A stretch of DNA of 64,000 bases from Actinokineospora sp. NBRC 105648. GTDB lineage: Bacteria; Actinomycetota; Actinomycetes; Mycobacteriales; Pseudonocardiaceae. Position 1 is the stretch's first letter, and the number at the start of each line of letters is the position of its first letter. Shown one piece after another: positions 1 through 7,498 of the stretch. The notes below the pieces were generated by a model. It was not told the origin of the DNA, ran no database searches, and saw only the letters and a list, made by a program, of their open reading frames with translations. The stretch is taken from positions 25,956-89,955 of the forward strand of contig NZ_BSTR01000033.1 of the NCBI RefSeq assembly GCF_030269645.1, read 5' to 3'. A program made the position numbers and the translations under genes.

Positions 1-382
1 TCGACAGCACGATGTCGAGGCGGTCCTCGGGCTCGGGGTCCTCGACGGTGAGCGAGGCGTACGCCCGCGCCGCCAGGCCGGACTCGGTCGAGGCGAGCAC
101 GGTGACCGAGTAGGTGCCCACCCGCGCCCAGCTCGCCACGGCGAAGCTGAGCTTGGCCGACTGGCCCGCGGTGATGGCGTTCGGCTCGAACTCGACCTCC
201 ACGCCTTCGGGCAGGCCGCGGACCTCGAAGGCGAGCGGGTGCGCCTCGGCGCCCGCCCTGGTCGCGACGGCCACGATGAAGTCGCCGGGCCGCTGCACCC
301 GCAGCACGAGCGGGTCGACCGAGACGCTGAAGTCGCCAGGGGTGACGGTGGGGCTCAGGTAGGGATCGATCGCGTAGGCCAC
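1..382 (-). CDS. Partial Ig-like domain protein (5' end; runs off window)
   Basis: The frame is open from a GTG at 382 to the window edge with no stop, so at least 127 residues are present and the C-terminus is missing. A GAGGAGA ribosome binding site lies about 7 nt upstream of the GTG. There is no signal peptide. The sequence is rich in beta-strand-type residues, with phrases such as FEVRGLPEGVEVEFEP and SVTVLAS typical of Ig-like/NEW3-type beta-sandwich domains (family inference only). It probably binds a partner or surface, but no catalytic motif is visible. The 84-bp gap to the CysG-type gene upstream suggests a separate unit. Confidence 0.6.
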   Translation of the reverse strand, partial: MAYAIDPYLSPTVTPGDFSVSVDPLVLRVQRPGDFIVAVATRAGAEAHPLAFEVRGLPEGVEVEFEPNAITAGQSAKLSFAVASWARVGTYSVTVLASTESGLAARAYASLTVEDPEPEDRLDIVLS

Positions 383-466
383 GGTTCGGATCTCCTCTGG
401 GTCGGGAGACCACCACCATCGCTGGGCCGTAGTACCAAGAACAATCCGTAGTGGGTACGCATTCTG

Positions 467-1702
467 TTAATGCGCGTACTCACTCTTTGGGGAGCAGAGA
501 CCCGCTACGGGTCCGAAAACAGTGACCGCGGGTGGTCGTATCCCCTCCGCGACCACGGCGGCGGCGACCTCCTCCAGCGTCGAGTGCAGCACCCGTTGAG
601 CGTGCGTAGTGCCCTCTTGCACTACCGCCACGGGCGTCGTCTTGGGGCGCCCACCAGCGATTAGGGCCGACGCGAACTGGTCGAGCTTGTCCACGCCCAT
701 CATCAGCACGATGGTTCCGCTCAACCGCGCCAGCGCGGACCAGTCGGTCAACGACGCCGGGTGGTCCGGGCCCACGTGCCCGGACACGACGACCACCTCG
801 TGCGCGACCCCGCGGTGGGTGACGGGTACCCCCGCGACCGCGGGCACGGCGAACGCGGAAGTGACCCCGGGCACCACGGTGACCGGCACGCCCGCCTCGG
901 CGCACGCGATCACCTCCTCGAAGCCGCGGCCGAAGACGTACGGGTCGCCGCCCTTGAGCCGGACCACGAACTTGCCCGCCCTGGCGTGGGTGACCAACGC
1001 GTCGTTGATCGCGTCCTGGCTGGCCGCGCGGCCGTAGGGGATCTTCGCGGCGTCGATCACCAGCACGTTCGGGGCGAGCTCGTCGAGCAGGTCGCGCGGC
1101 CCCAGCCGGTCGGCGACGACGACGTCGGCCCGGGCCAGCAGCCGCCGCCCGCGCACGGTGATCAGCTCCGGGTCGCCGGGTCCGCCACCGACCAGCGCGA
1201 CACCGGCGGGTTCCCGCGCCTGGTCAGCGATCCGCCCCTCGCGCAACGCGTCGAGCAGACCGTCGCGGATGGCGGCCGAACGCTGGTGCTCTCCCCCGGC
1301 GAGGACACCGACGAGCAGACCGTCGTACTCACCGCTGGCGGGAGTAACAGCACTACCTTCACTACCCGCGTCCGCGCGCACGCAGAACACGCGCACCCGC
1401 TCGGCCTCCTCGGCCACGGCGACGTTGACCTCGGTGACCGAGGTGCAGCACAGCACGTACCAGGCGCCCGCCAGATCGCCGACCCGGTACGGCCGGTGGT
1501 GCCAGGTGATCTCCCCCGCGTCGGCCATGGCCTGCACGGACGGCGTCACCTCGGGCGAGACCACCTCGATCACCGCGCCGGACCGCACCAGCCGCGGCAG
1601 CCGCCGCTGCGCCACGGTGCCGCCCCCGACGACGACGACGCGTCGGCCCGCGAGGTCCAGGCCCGCCAGGTAGTGCTGCTCACTCGCCATGCGGGACAGC
1701 AT
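467..1702 (-). CDS. cobA: Uroporphyrinogen-III C-methyltransferase / precorrin-2 dehydrogenase fusion (CysG/CobA type)
   Basis: This 411-residue protein has an N-terminal Rossmann domain (GGGTVAQRR at residues 26-34) of the precorrin-2 dehydrogenase/ferrochelatase type. From about residue 170 a tetrapyrrole methylase domain follows, with GGGPGDPELIT and VRLKGGDPYVFGRG motifs. The family makes precorrin-2 from uroporphyrinogen III by two SAM-dependent methylations and oxidises it towards sirohydrochlorin/siroheme, feeding cobalamin and sulfite/nitrite reductase cofactors in the cytosol. An AGGAGG 9 nt before the ATG at 1702 fixes the start. CobL and CobQ lie nearby but not in one operon. A downstream ATG (fifth codon) is less well placed. 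Confidence 0.9.
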   Translation of the reverse strand: MLSRMASEQHYLAGLDLAGRRVVVVGGGTVAQRRLPRLVRSGAVIEVVSPEVTPSVQAMADAGEITWHHRPYRVGDLAGAWYVLCCTSVTEVNVAVAEEAERVRVFCVRADAGSEGSAVTPASGEYDGLLVGVLAGGEHQRSAAIRDGLLDALREGRIADQAREPAGVALVGGGPGDPELITVRGRRLLARADVVVADRLGPRDLLDELAPNVLVIDAAKIPYGRAASQDAINDALVTHARAGKFVVRLKGGDPYVFGRGFEEVIACAEAGVPVTVVPGVTSAFAVPAVAGVPVTHRGVAHEVVVVSGHVGPDHPASLTDWSALARLSGTIVLMMGVDKLDQFASALIAGGRPKTTPVAVVQEGTTHAQRVLHSTLEEVAAAVVAEGIRPPAVTVFGPVAGLCSPKSEYAH

Positions 1703-1763
1703 GCCTGGTCACCTCCTGGGAGGAGAAAATCGCCGCCCGTCAGTGTGACCGAGGCGGCACCGG

Positions 1764-2014
1764 TCAGCCGCAGAAGCGCCGGTCGACGCCGTCGGGCTTG
1801 TGCCCGGCCGCGTCCTGGCTGTCGGCCAGGTGCTCGTCGAAAGCCCGCTGCCAACCGTCGGCGCGGGCAGTGATCCGTTGACCCCCACCCGAACGGTCCC
1901 GGACAGGTAGCGGGCTGCAGGGCTGAGCAACATCCGCACGGCCGCGGTCGACCCGGCGACGACCAGCACGGCGGCGGCGAGCGGCAGGATCCTGGTGCGG
2001 CGCAGGCTGGTCAT
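1764..2014 (-). pseudogene. Small single-pass membrane protein, apparently frameshifted
   Basis: An ATG at 2014 overlaps the stop of the upstream reading frame (ATGA) and begins MTSLRRTRILPLAAAVLVV, a basic start followed by a membrane segment. In that frame the sequence turns into low-complexity Thr/Arg after about 50 residues. In another frame the same DNA gives a convincing soluble tail (RADGWQRAFDEHLADSQDAA, ending FCG-stop at 1764). The simplest reading is one small N-in membrane protein broken by an indel near 1880-1920. It was co-transcribed with the caspase-like pseudogene before it. No family is recognised. Confidence 0.5.
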
Positions 2015-2668
2015 CGCTTCTCCCAGCCTGCGGCCAGCACTGCCGCGAGGTAGCCGAGGCCGCCGATCGGGAGCCCGATCAGCAGGGCGACCAAGGCGCT
2101 GTAGCCGGACTGCCAGAGGAACGTGCCGCTGGCGGCCGCACCGAGCACCACGGTGCAGATCCTCCACGGAGCCAAGAGCTTTCCGGTGAACGCGGTGAGC
2201 CGTGCCTGCTGCGGCGCCCGCGCGAGTTCATTGCGCCAGCACGTACGCCGGAGAACGTCGAAGAGCTGCTCGACGTCCCCCCCCTATCGCCTCGGGCAAG
2301 ACCCGACCGCTGAAGCAGCTGTCGACGATGACGATCCGGTTGGCGGCCGGACTCTCCCGGATGATCGTGCGCACGTCAGAGTAGGTAGCGCGTCGTGCCA
2401 CCAGAGGTAGTCCGAGGGATCGGTGTTCGGCAGGCAGAGGTAGAGGTCGTCCTCAGCCGGGTCCTGCGGGGTGGCGTGACCGGCCAGGTACACCAAGAGG
2501 ACGTCGGTGGCCTGCAACGACACATCCCGCAACGTGCGCAAGATCTGCTTGCGGTCCACCGTGTCCACGAGACGCAGTGATCGCAGCGGAAGCCGCCAAA
2601 CTCCGTGTCCGCCAAACCTCAACCAGCCCGTGCACAGTGGCCCGCACGGTTGGGAGTTGCCGGTCCAC
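2011..2668 (-). pseudogene. Caspase-like (peptidase C14) membrane protein, degenerate
   Basis: Pieces of one caspase-family protein are spread over frames. They are LPTVRATVHGLVEVWRT near 2665-2615; VLLVYLAGHA with the catalytic His, and TDPSDYLWWHDAL, to about 2386; YSDVRTIIRESPAANRIVIV then DSCFSGR with the catalytic Cys, from about 2383 to 2290; and DVEQLFDVLRR with a C-terminal two-helix membrane tail ending GWEKR at 2011. Frame changes fall near 2610, near 2385 and at a run of eight C (2277-2284). No start and no usual N-terminal strand are present, so it is also 5'-truncated. Bacterial C14 proteases act in signalling or cell-suicide modules; this copy cannot make one continuous protein. 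Confidence 0.72.
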
Positions 2669-2732
2669 CAGCTGACCGCTGGAGGGCGTTACCGACCGGG
2701 CGCGAACCGACCCGCCAGGGGCCCCGCGAGGA

Positions 2733-3644
2733 TCAACCCGCCTTGCGCCAGATGCCCTCGATGCCCTCGGAGCGCGCGCGGTGGTCGATGTAGAGCAGCG
2801 ACTGGACCACCGCGTACGCCGGTGAGGACAGGATGCCGCCGATGACGATCGCGAGGGACTGGGCGAGCAGGCTGCCGCCGCTGATCCGGTCGAACAGGGT
2901 GCTGATGATCAGCGCCAGCAGGCCGAGGGCGATCTGGGCCAGCGCCAGGATGCCCAACACCCGCCACCAGCCCACCGCGTGCACGAGCTTGCGGGAGCGG
3001 TCCAGGGCCGCGGCGGGGCCGACGCCCTCGACCACCACGACCGACGGGGCGAAGACGAACGCGATGGCCAGGTAGACCAAGCCCGCCAGGGCGGGCAACA
3101 TCAGCAGGACACCGGCGGCGCCGCCGACCAGGACCGGCATGATGGCGATCAGGATGACCAGCGTGTAGACGACCAACGTCAGCACCGTGGTCGCGAACAG
3201 CCTGGGCAGCGCGGGGGCGGCCTCGGCCAGCGCGGCGCGCGGTGGGGTGGTGTGGCCGAAGACCGCCCGCGGTACGACCACGTTGACCACCGAGGTGATC
3301 ACCAGGCCGAGCACGGCGAGGATGGCCAGTTCGAGCAGCGCGTCGTAGAGGATCGGCCGCAGCAGCGCCCAGTCGGGGCGCCTGCCCGCGACGATGGTGT
3401 CCGGGTCCGGGACGGGGCCGATGAACAGCGCGGTGAGCAGCCGGTGCAGCAGTTCGCCGACCACCAGGACCACCGCGGCGATGCCCAGCAGGGCGGGGGC
3501 GTTGCGGCGCAGCGCCTGCGCGGCGCCGCCGACGATGTCGGTCAGCGTCAACGGCCGCAGCGGGACGATGCCCAGTTGCAGCGCCTCCGGCTCGCCCGAG
3601 GGGGGCATGGGGGTGAACGGTCCGTCGGGATGCTGCTCGGTCAT
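2733..3644 (-). CDS. Polytopic membrane protein, function unknown
   Basis: This 303-residue protein has a short Pro-rich cytoplasmic N-terminus and about six hydrophobic segments. These include LLGIAAVVLVVGELLHRLL, ILAVLGLVITSVVNVVVP and VLLMLPALAGLVYLAIAFVF. The layout and the phrase VVEGVGPAAALDRSRKLV, followed by another membrane pair, resemble the glycerophosphoryl-diester-phosphodiesterase-associated membrane domain family found widely in actinobacteria (family resemblance only). No catalytic residues are visible. It ends just before the caspase-like remnant and starts about 50 bp after the esterase ends, so it may be co-transcribed with the esterase. The ATG at 3644 has only a weak GGGGAC upstream. 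Confidence 0.75.
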   Translation of the reverse strand: MTEQHPDGPFTPMPPSGEPEALQLGIVPLRPLTLTDIVGGAAQALRRNAPALLGIAAVVLVVGELLHRLLTALFIGPVPDPDTIVAGRRPDWALLRPILYDALLELAILAVLGLVITSVVNVVVPRAVFGHTTPPRAALAEAAPALPRLFATTVLTLVVYTLVILIAIMPVLVGGAAGVLLMLPALAGLVYLAIAFVFAPSVVVVEGVGPAAALDRSRKLVHAVGWWRVLGILALAQIALGLLALIISTLFDRISGGSLLAQSLAIVIGGILSSPAYAVVQSLLYIDHRARSEGIEGIWRKAG

Positions 3645-3692
3645 GCCGTCCCCAGGTCGTGCGGCTGCGGCGAGTCCGCGCCCCTGGAAAGG

Positions 3693-4535
3693 CTACAGGT
3701 AGCCGCCGACGAACTTGAGGGCTTCGGGCAGCGCCCGCTTGAAGTACTCCGTGTCGTGGCCGCCGGGGGTGAACGACGCGGTGACCGCCTTGGTCTTGTC
3801 GGCGAGCCTGCGGGTCAGGTCGACGAACGGCCGGTCCTCGGTCCCGCACCACAGGCCCACCGGCACGTTGGACAGCTCGACGGTGTGCCGCAGCGGGTCG
3901 AACTCCTTCCACTGCGCCTCGTCGTGGTAGATCTTCGTGCCCGCGGCCTCGCCCCAGGTGTCGAACAGCGTCGGGCTGATCGCCGCGACGGCGGCGTAGC
4001 CGGGGGTGCGCGCGGCCACCAGCGCCGCCGAGCCGCCCTCGCCGAAGCCGAGCACCGAGAACGGGGTGCTGGCCAGGTCGTGGTAGTCCAGCCAGCCGGG
4101 GAGGTCCTGGTTGAGCATGCGCTGCGGGTCGTCGTCCTTGTCGCCGACCCAGCGGCCGCCGTCGACCGAGGCGATGGCGAACGGCTGGTTCCCGCTCTTC
4201 ACCAGCTGCGTGAGCATGTCCGGTAACCCGAGCTCCAGGAAGCCCTTGGCGGTGCCCAGCCCGCCGTGCAGCGCGAGGCAGACCGGGATCGGCTCCGGCG
4301 GGATCCCGGCCGGGCGGATGATGACGATGTCGACCTCGCGGTAGCGCCCCGCGGACAGGCTGCGGCCGGTGACCACCGGCGGCGCCTCGGACACCGGCGC
4401 CCGGGTCTGCAGCGCGTCCGGCGTGCCCGCCGGACCGGCCTGCTGCTGGCACCCCGCGACGAGTCCCGCTCCCAGGCCCAGGCCGCCCAGCAGCACCGAC
4501 CGCCGGGACACCCGAACAGTTCGCGCAGTATTCAC
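3693..4535 (-). CDS. Exported alpha/beta-hydrolase (esterase), Tat-type lipoprotein
   Basis: The N-terminus reads RVSRRSVLLGGLGLGAGLVAGC. This has a twin-arginine motif, a hydrophobic core and a lipobox cysteine, so the protein is probably Tat-exported and lipid-anchored. The body fits the esterase D/putative-esterase fold: an oxyanion region LALHGGLGTAKGF, a nucleophile-elbow position FGEGGSAA in which Gly stands where Ser is usual, and the C-terminal His in PGGHDTEY. The missing canonical GxSxG serine means catalysis is uncertain. The GTG at 4535 has GGAGAA 6 nt upstream; the GTG at 4553 (GGAGGGG) is an alternative. The region upstream is a 660-bp gap. Confidence 0.75.
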   Translation of the reverse strand: MNTARTVRVSRRSVLLGGLGLGAGLVAGCQQQAGPAGTPDALQTRAPVSEAPPVVTGRSLSAGRYREVDIVIIRPAGIPPEPIPVCLALHGGLGTAKGFLELGLPDMLTQLVKSGNQPFAIASVDGGRWVGDKDDDPQRMLNQDLPGWLDYHDLASTPFSVLGFGEGGSAALVAARTPGYAAVAAISPTLFDTWGEAAGTKIYHDEAQWKEFDPLRHTVELSNVPVGLWCGTEDRPFVDLTRRLADKTKAVTASFTPGGHDTEYFKRALPEALKFVGGYL

Positions 4536-5197
4536 AAGTTCTCCGCTCGTCACGGACCCCTCCGGAGATCCTATTGGTCTAGCGCGCGTTCGTGGCCATA
4601 CCCGTCGAAACGGATATCCCTGGAGCGCTCCCGGTTTCGCGCCGCCGACCCCCCGGCGACCTCGACCGTTCACCACCCGTGGTCGGCTGGTGACACTGGC
4701 GGACCGGAGGACGCGCCGGGTACCCACGGTGGGTCGCTCCCGGTACACCACGTGTTTCCTCGTGCTCCACCAGCGTGTTCCGATCGACCGTAGACATCCC
4801 GGTGGGCGATTCGCGCACGGAAACGGGGGCACTCGGGCAATTACCTACGATCGGCGTGGGCCATCCGACGGACACCCCGGCGACTCTGGTCCCTACCGGA
4901 CAGTCCTGTCCAGTGCCGGTGTCGCGGCCGCGCGGGTCGTAGACCAGTGCACCGACTCGGCGAGCGCCTCGACCGGGGGCGAGATGACCTTCAGACATGC
5001 CGACAGTGTGGCGCCCACCACTGTCCGAGCGGAACACCTGGGCGACTTCTGACCGCCGCCAGGCTCGGCGACGTGGCCCGACACGAGCGGCGCGGCGCTC
5101 AATTTGTCCAAAATGGACGATATACGGTGCGTGGTCGGCCGGTCGCGGCGACGGTACCCGCCGCCAAGCCGCCGCCGCGGTTCGACGTCCGTGACGC
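4536..5197. other. 660-bp intergenic region with two short perfect palindromes
   Basis: No reading frame here has convincing coding character; the frames that span it are Arg/Pro-rich. Two short inverted repeats stand out. One is GGACAG-TC-CTGTCC at 4898-4911. The other is GTCCA-AAA-TGGAC at 5106-5118, in a locally AT-richer patch with TATAC beside it. They lie between the end of cobL and the start of the esterase and could be regulator sites for the esterase gene, but no regulator gene is adjacent. Confidence 0.4.
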
Positions 5198-6400
5198 CTA
5201 CTTGCGGCTGCCCCACAACAGGAAGGTCGAGCTCGCCGGGGCCACGCCCACGGTGTCACCGGGCAGCGCCACCAGGCTCGACGACGAGAGCTGGCAGCCG
5301 TCGACCGCGTAGCCCGCGTCGGCCAAGGTGGCACGGGTGTGCCCGAGCCGGTCCAGTTCAGGTACCAGCACCACGACCCGGTTCGCGCCGACCCCCGCGC
5401 AGGCCCGCACGATGTCCGGGCGGGAACTCGCGACGAACACCGAGTCCGGGCGCGGCAGGCTGGGCAGCACCTCCGGCGGGTCGCCGTCGGCCAGCCGCAC
5501 GTCGACGCCGTGCGCGCCCGCGTTGGCCACGATCCGCACGCACAGCCCCGAGTCGCGCTCGACCGCGATCACCGCGGCCCCCAGCCGGGCCGCCTCGATG
5601 CCCAGCGCGCCGGAACCGGCGCAGACGTCCCAGACCAGCGCGCCCGGCCGGGGCGCGAGCCGGGCCAGCGCCAACGCGCGGACCTCGGGGGCGATGCCCA
5701 CCCCGGAGCGGGTGGCGAAAGCGCTTTCGTCCAGGGCCCAGCCGTCGGCGGGCGGCACCGGCTGACCGCCCGCGATCCACTCGTCGTGGCCCACCGCGTC
5801 GATGGAGGTCAGGCACAGCACCAGGTTCGGCTCCCGCCAGCGCCGCCGTTCGGCCTCCGTGACGTCCACAATGGACAGTGTCTCGGCCGGGCCGCCGACG
5901 TCCTCTAGCACCGCGAGGTTGCGCCGCCAGCCGACCAGTTCCCGGGCGAGCTCCGCCGGTCCGGCGCTGGGCGCGGTGAGCACCGCTACCGCCTTGCGCG
6001 CGCGGCAGATGTTCACCGCGGGTCGGAAGTCCCGACCGCGCGCGCTCACCACGGTGATGTCGTCCCACGGTCGCTTGAGCATCGCGGCCATGCGCTGGAG
6101 GTCTGTCACGGACGGCAGACTGGCAACGGGTAAGCCCCGGCCGCGCAGGGCCCGCAGGCACCCGAAGTAGCCCGCGTCGCCCGGAACCAGGACGACGACG
6201 TCCTGACCCTCGGACACGGCCTTGGCGATCTCGTCCACGGTGGACTCGCCGAGCGGACCGATGACCGCGACCGTGCGGGCGTCGCCTGCGTGGACTGCCA
6301 GCAGAGACCGCGGTCCGACGACAAGTCCGGCCGTCCCCAGGGCCTGTTCGGCACCCGCGGGCACGGACTGCCCGGCCACACCCACCACGGTCACCGTCAT
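5198..6400 (-). CDS. cobL: Precorrin-6Y C5,15-methyltransferase (decarboxylating), CobL
   Basis: This 400-residue CbiE-CbiT fusion, the usual CobL length, performs two methylations and a decarboxylation of the corrin ring in aerobic cobalamin synthesis. Residues 1-200 form the tetrapyrrole methylase half (VVVLVPGDAGYFGCLRAL, then SVTDLQRMAAMLKRPWDD). Residues 220-400 form the CbiT SAM-binding half, with VWDVCAGSGALGIEAARLG as the glycine-rich loop. CbiT proteins usually show GxGSG here, so CAGSG is a small variation. The ATG at 6400 lies opposite no competing gene. The 40-bp gap to the upstream CobM-like gene suggests one transcript. Confidence 0.9.
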   Translation of the reverse strand: MTVTVVGVAGQSVPAGAEQALGTAGLVVGPRSLLAVHAGDARTVAVIGPLGESTVDEIAKAVSEGQDVVVLVPGDAGYFGCLRALRGRGLPVASLPSVTDLQRMAAMLKRPWDDITVVSARGRDFRPAVNICRARKAVAVLTAPSAGPAELARELVGWRRNLAVLEDVGGPAETLSIVDVTEAERRRWREPNLVLCLTSIDAVGHDEWIAGGQPVPPADGWALDESAFATRSGVGIAPEVRALALARLAPRPGALVWDVCAGSGALGIEAARLGAAVIAVERDSGLCVRIVANAGAHGVDVRLADGDPPEVLPSLPRPDSVFVASSRPDIVRACAGVGANRVVVLVPELDRLGHTRATLADAGYAVDGCQLSSSSLVALPGDTVGVAPASSTFLLWGSRK

Positions 6401-6439
6401 GGCGGGTATTCGACCACGTTCAGGCGGCCCGCGGGAGGC

Positions 6440-7423
6440 TCAGGACTTCTTGGTCGTCCGTCGGGCGGTCGTGCGGGGAGCCCGGGGTTGCTGCTTCTTG
6501 GGGGTCGGCGCGCGCTTGACGGGCGCTACCGCCTCGACGGCGCTCTCGACCGGCTCGATGACCTCTGGTTCAGGCTCAGGTAGTGCGGGCGGTTCCTCTT
6601 CCGGTGCTTCGACAACAGCCACCGCGGAACCGTTAGTCCGCTTCGCCCAAGAGCCCTCGGTACGCGAAGACCGCCAACTGCGCGACGTCCAACGCTGTCC
6701 GACCTCGGTCTCGCGCGGGGCGTAACCGGCGCGCGGCTTGGCCTGCCGCAACGCGTCGCCGATGAGGAAGTGCACGTGTCGCCACAGGTTCGCGCGCTTG
6801 ACCTCGGCGACCAGCTCCGCGAGCGTCGTGTGCAAGAGGGTCTCGTCGGGCCAAGACACCTTGTACGCCACCACGACCGGCATCTCCGGGTCCAGCCCCG
6901 CGGCGGTGAGCGCCTCGACCAGCTCCGCGGCGCGCGCGGCGGGCGCCTGCACCGCGATGGTCCGCCCGTCGGCCGCAAGTTCGCGCACCCGGTCGAAATC
7001 GGCCTCGGTGACGACCAGCGTGTCCGCGCCACCGGTCTCGACCGCGCCGGTGCCGGTCGCCGCGACCGCGGCCGAGACCGGGGAGACCCCGGGGACCACC
7101 TCGACGTCGAGCCCCAGCTTCACGCAGGTCTCGCGCTGCTCGCGCAGGTCCGCGCTCAGCGCGGGGTCGCCCGCGACCAGGCGGACCGCGCGGTGGTGCC
7201 TGCTGGCCAGCCTGCGCAGGAGCTCCACCAGCTCGTCGGCGCCGAGGCGCGCGTGGTCGACCAGTTCGGCGTCGGGCTTGGTGTGCTCGCGCAGCCAGGC
7301 CGCGTCGACCACGCTCGGGGTGTAGAGCACGAGGTCGGCCTGGGCGATCCGGCTCGCGCCGCGCAGGGTGAGGAGATCGGCCGCACCTGGTCCAGCTCCC
7401 ACGAAACTCACGGCGCCACGCAT
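6440..7423 (-). CDS. CobM/CbiF-like tetrapyrrole methylase with basic C-terminal tail
   Basis: The start (MRGAVSFVGAGPGAADLLTL) is the SAM-binding P-loop of tetrapyrrole methylases, closest to precorrin-4 C11-methyltransferase. VVAYKVSWPDETLLHTTLAE matches the conserved C-terminal part of that family. The central motif is divergent: AGDPALSAD stands where CobM normally has SGDxSxY. The core ends near residue 238 (FLIGDAL). The last 85-90 residues are an acidic Pro/Glu stretch followed by a Lys/Arg/Pro-rich tail, absent from typical CobM (about 250 residues). The ATG at 7423 is favoured because upstream extensions are non-coding in character. Linked to cobL; function in cobalamin synthesis is inferred. 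Confidence 0.72.
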   Translation of the reverse strand: MRGAVSFVGAGPGAADLLTLRGASRIAQADLVLYTPSVVDAAWLREHTKPDAELVDHARLGADELVELLRRLASRHHRAVRLVAGDPALSADLREQRETCVKLGLDVEVVPGVSPVSAAVAATGTGAVETGGADTLVVTEADFDRVRELAADGRTIAVQAPAARAAELVEALTAAGLDPEMPVVVAYKVSWPDETLLHTTLAELVAEVKRANLWRHVHFLIGDALRQAKPRAGYAPRETEVGQRWTSRSWRSSRTEGSWAKRTNGSAVAVVEAPEEEPPALPEPEPEVIEPVESAVEAVAPVKRAPTPKKQQPRAPRTTARRTTKKS

Positions 7424-7498
7424 GGCACGACCGTATCGCCTGTCACCTAGGGCACCCGGACCTGGGCCGGTGGTGACCGCGGTGCCAGACTCGCAGCC

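Noticed and set aside
1703..6440. Cobalamin riboswitch near the cob genes
   Set aside because: No B12-box-like GCCACTG element or matching structure was seen upstream of cobA, cobL, the CobM-like gene or cobQ.
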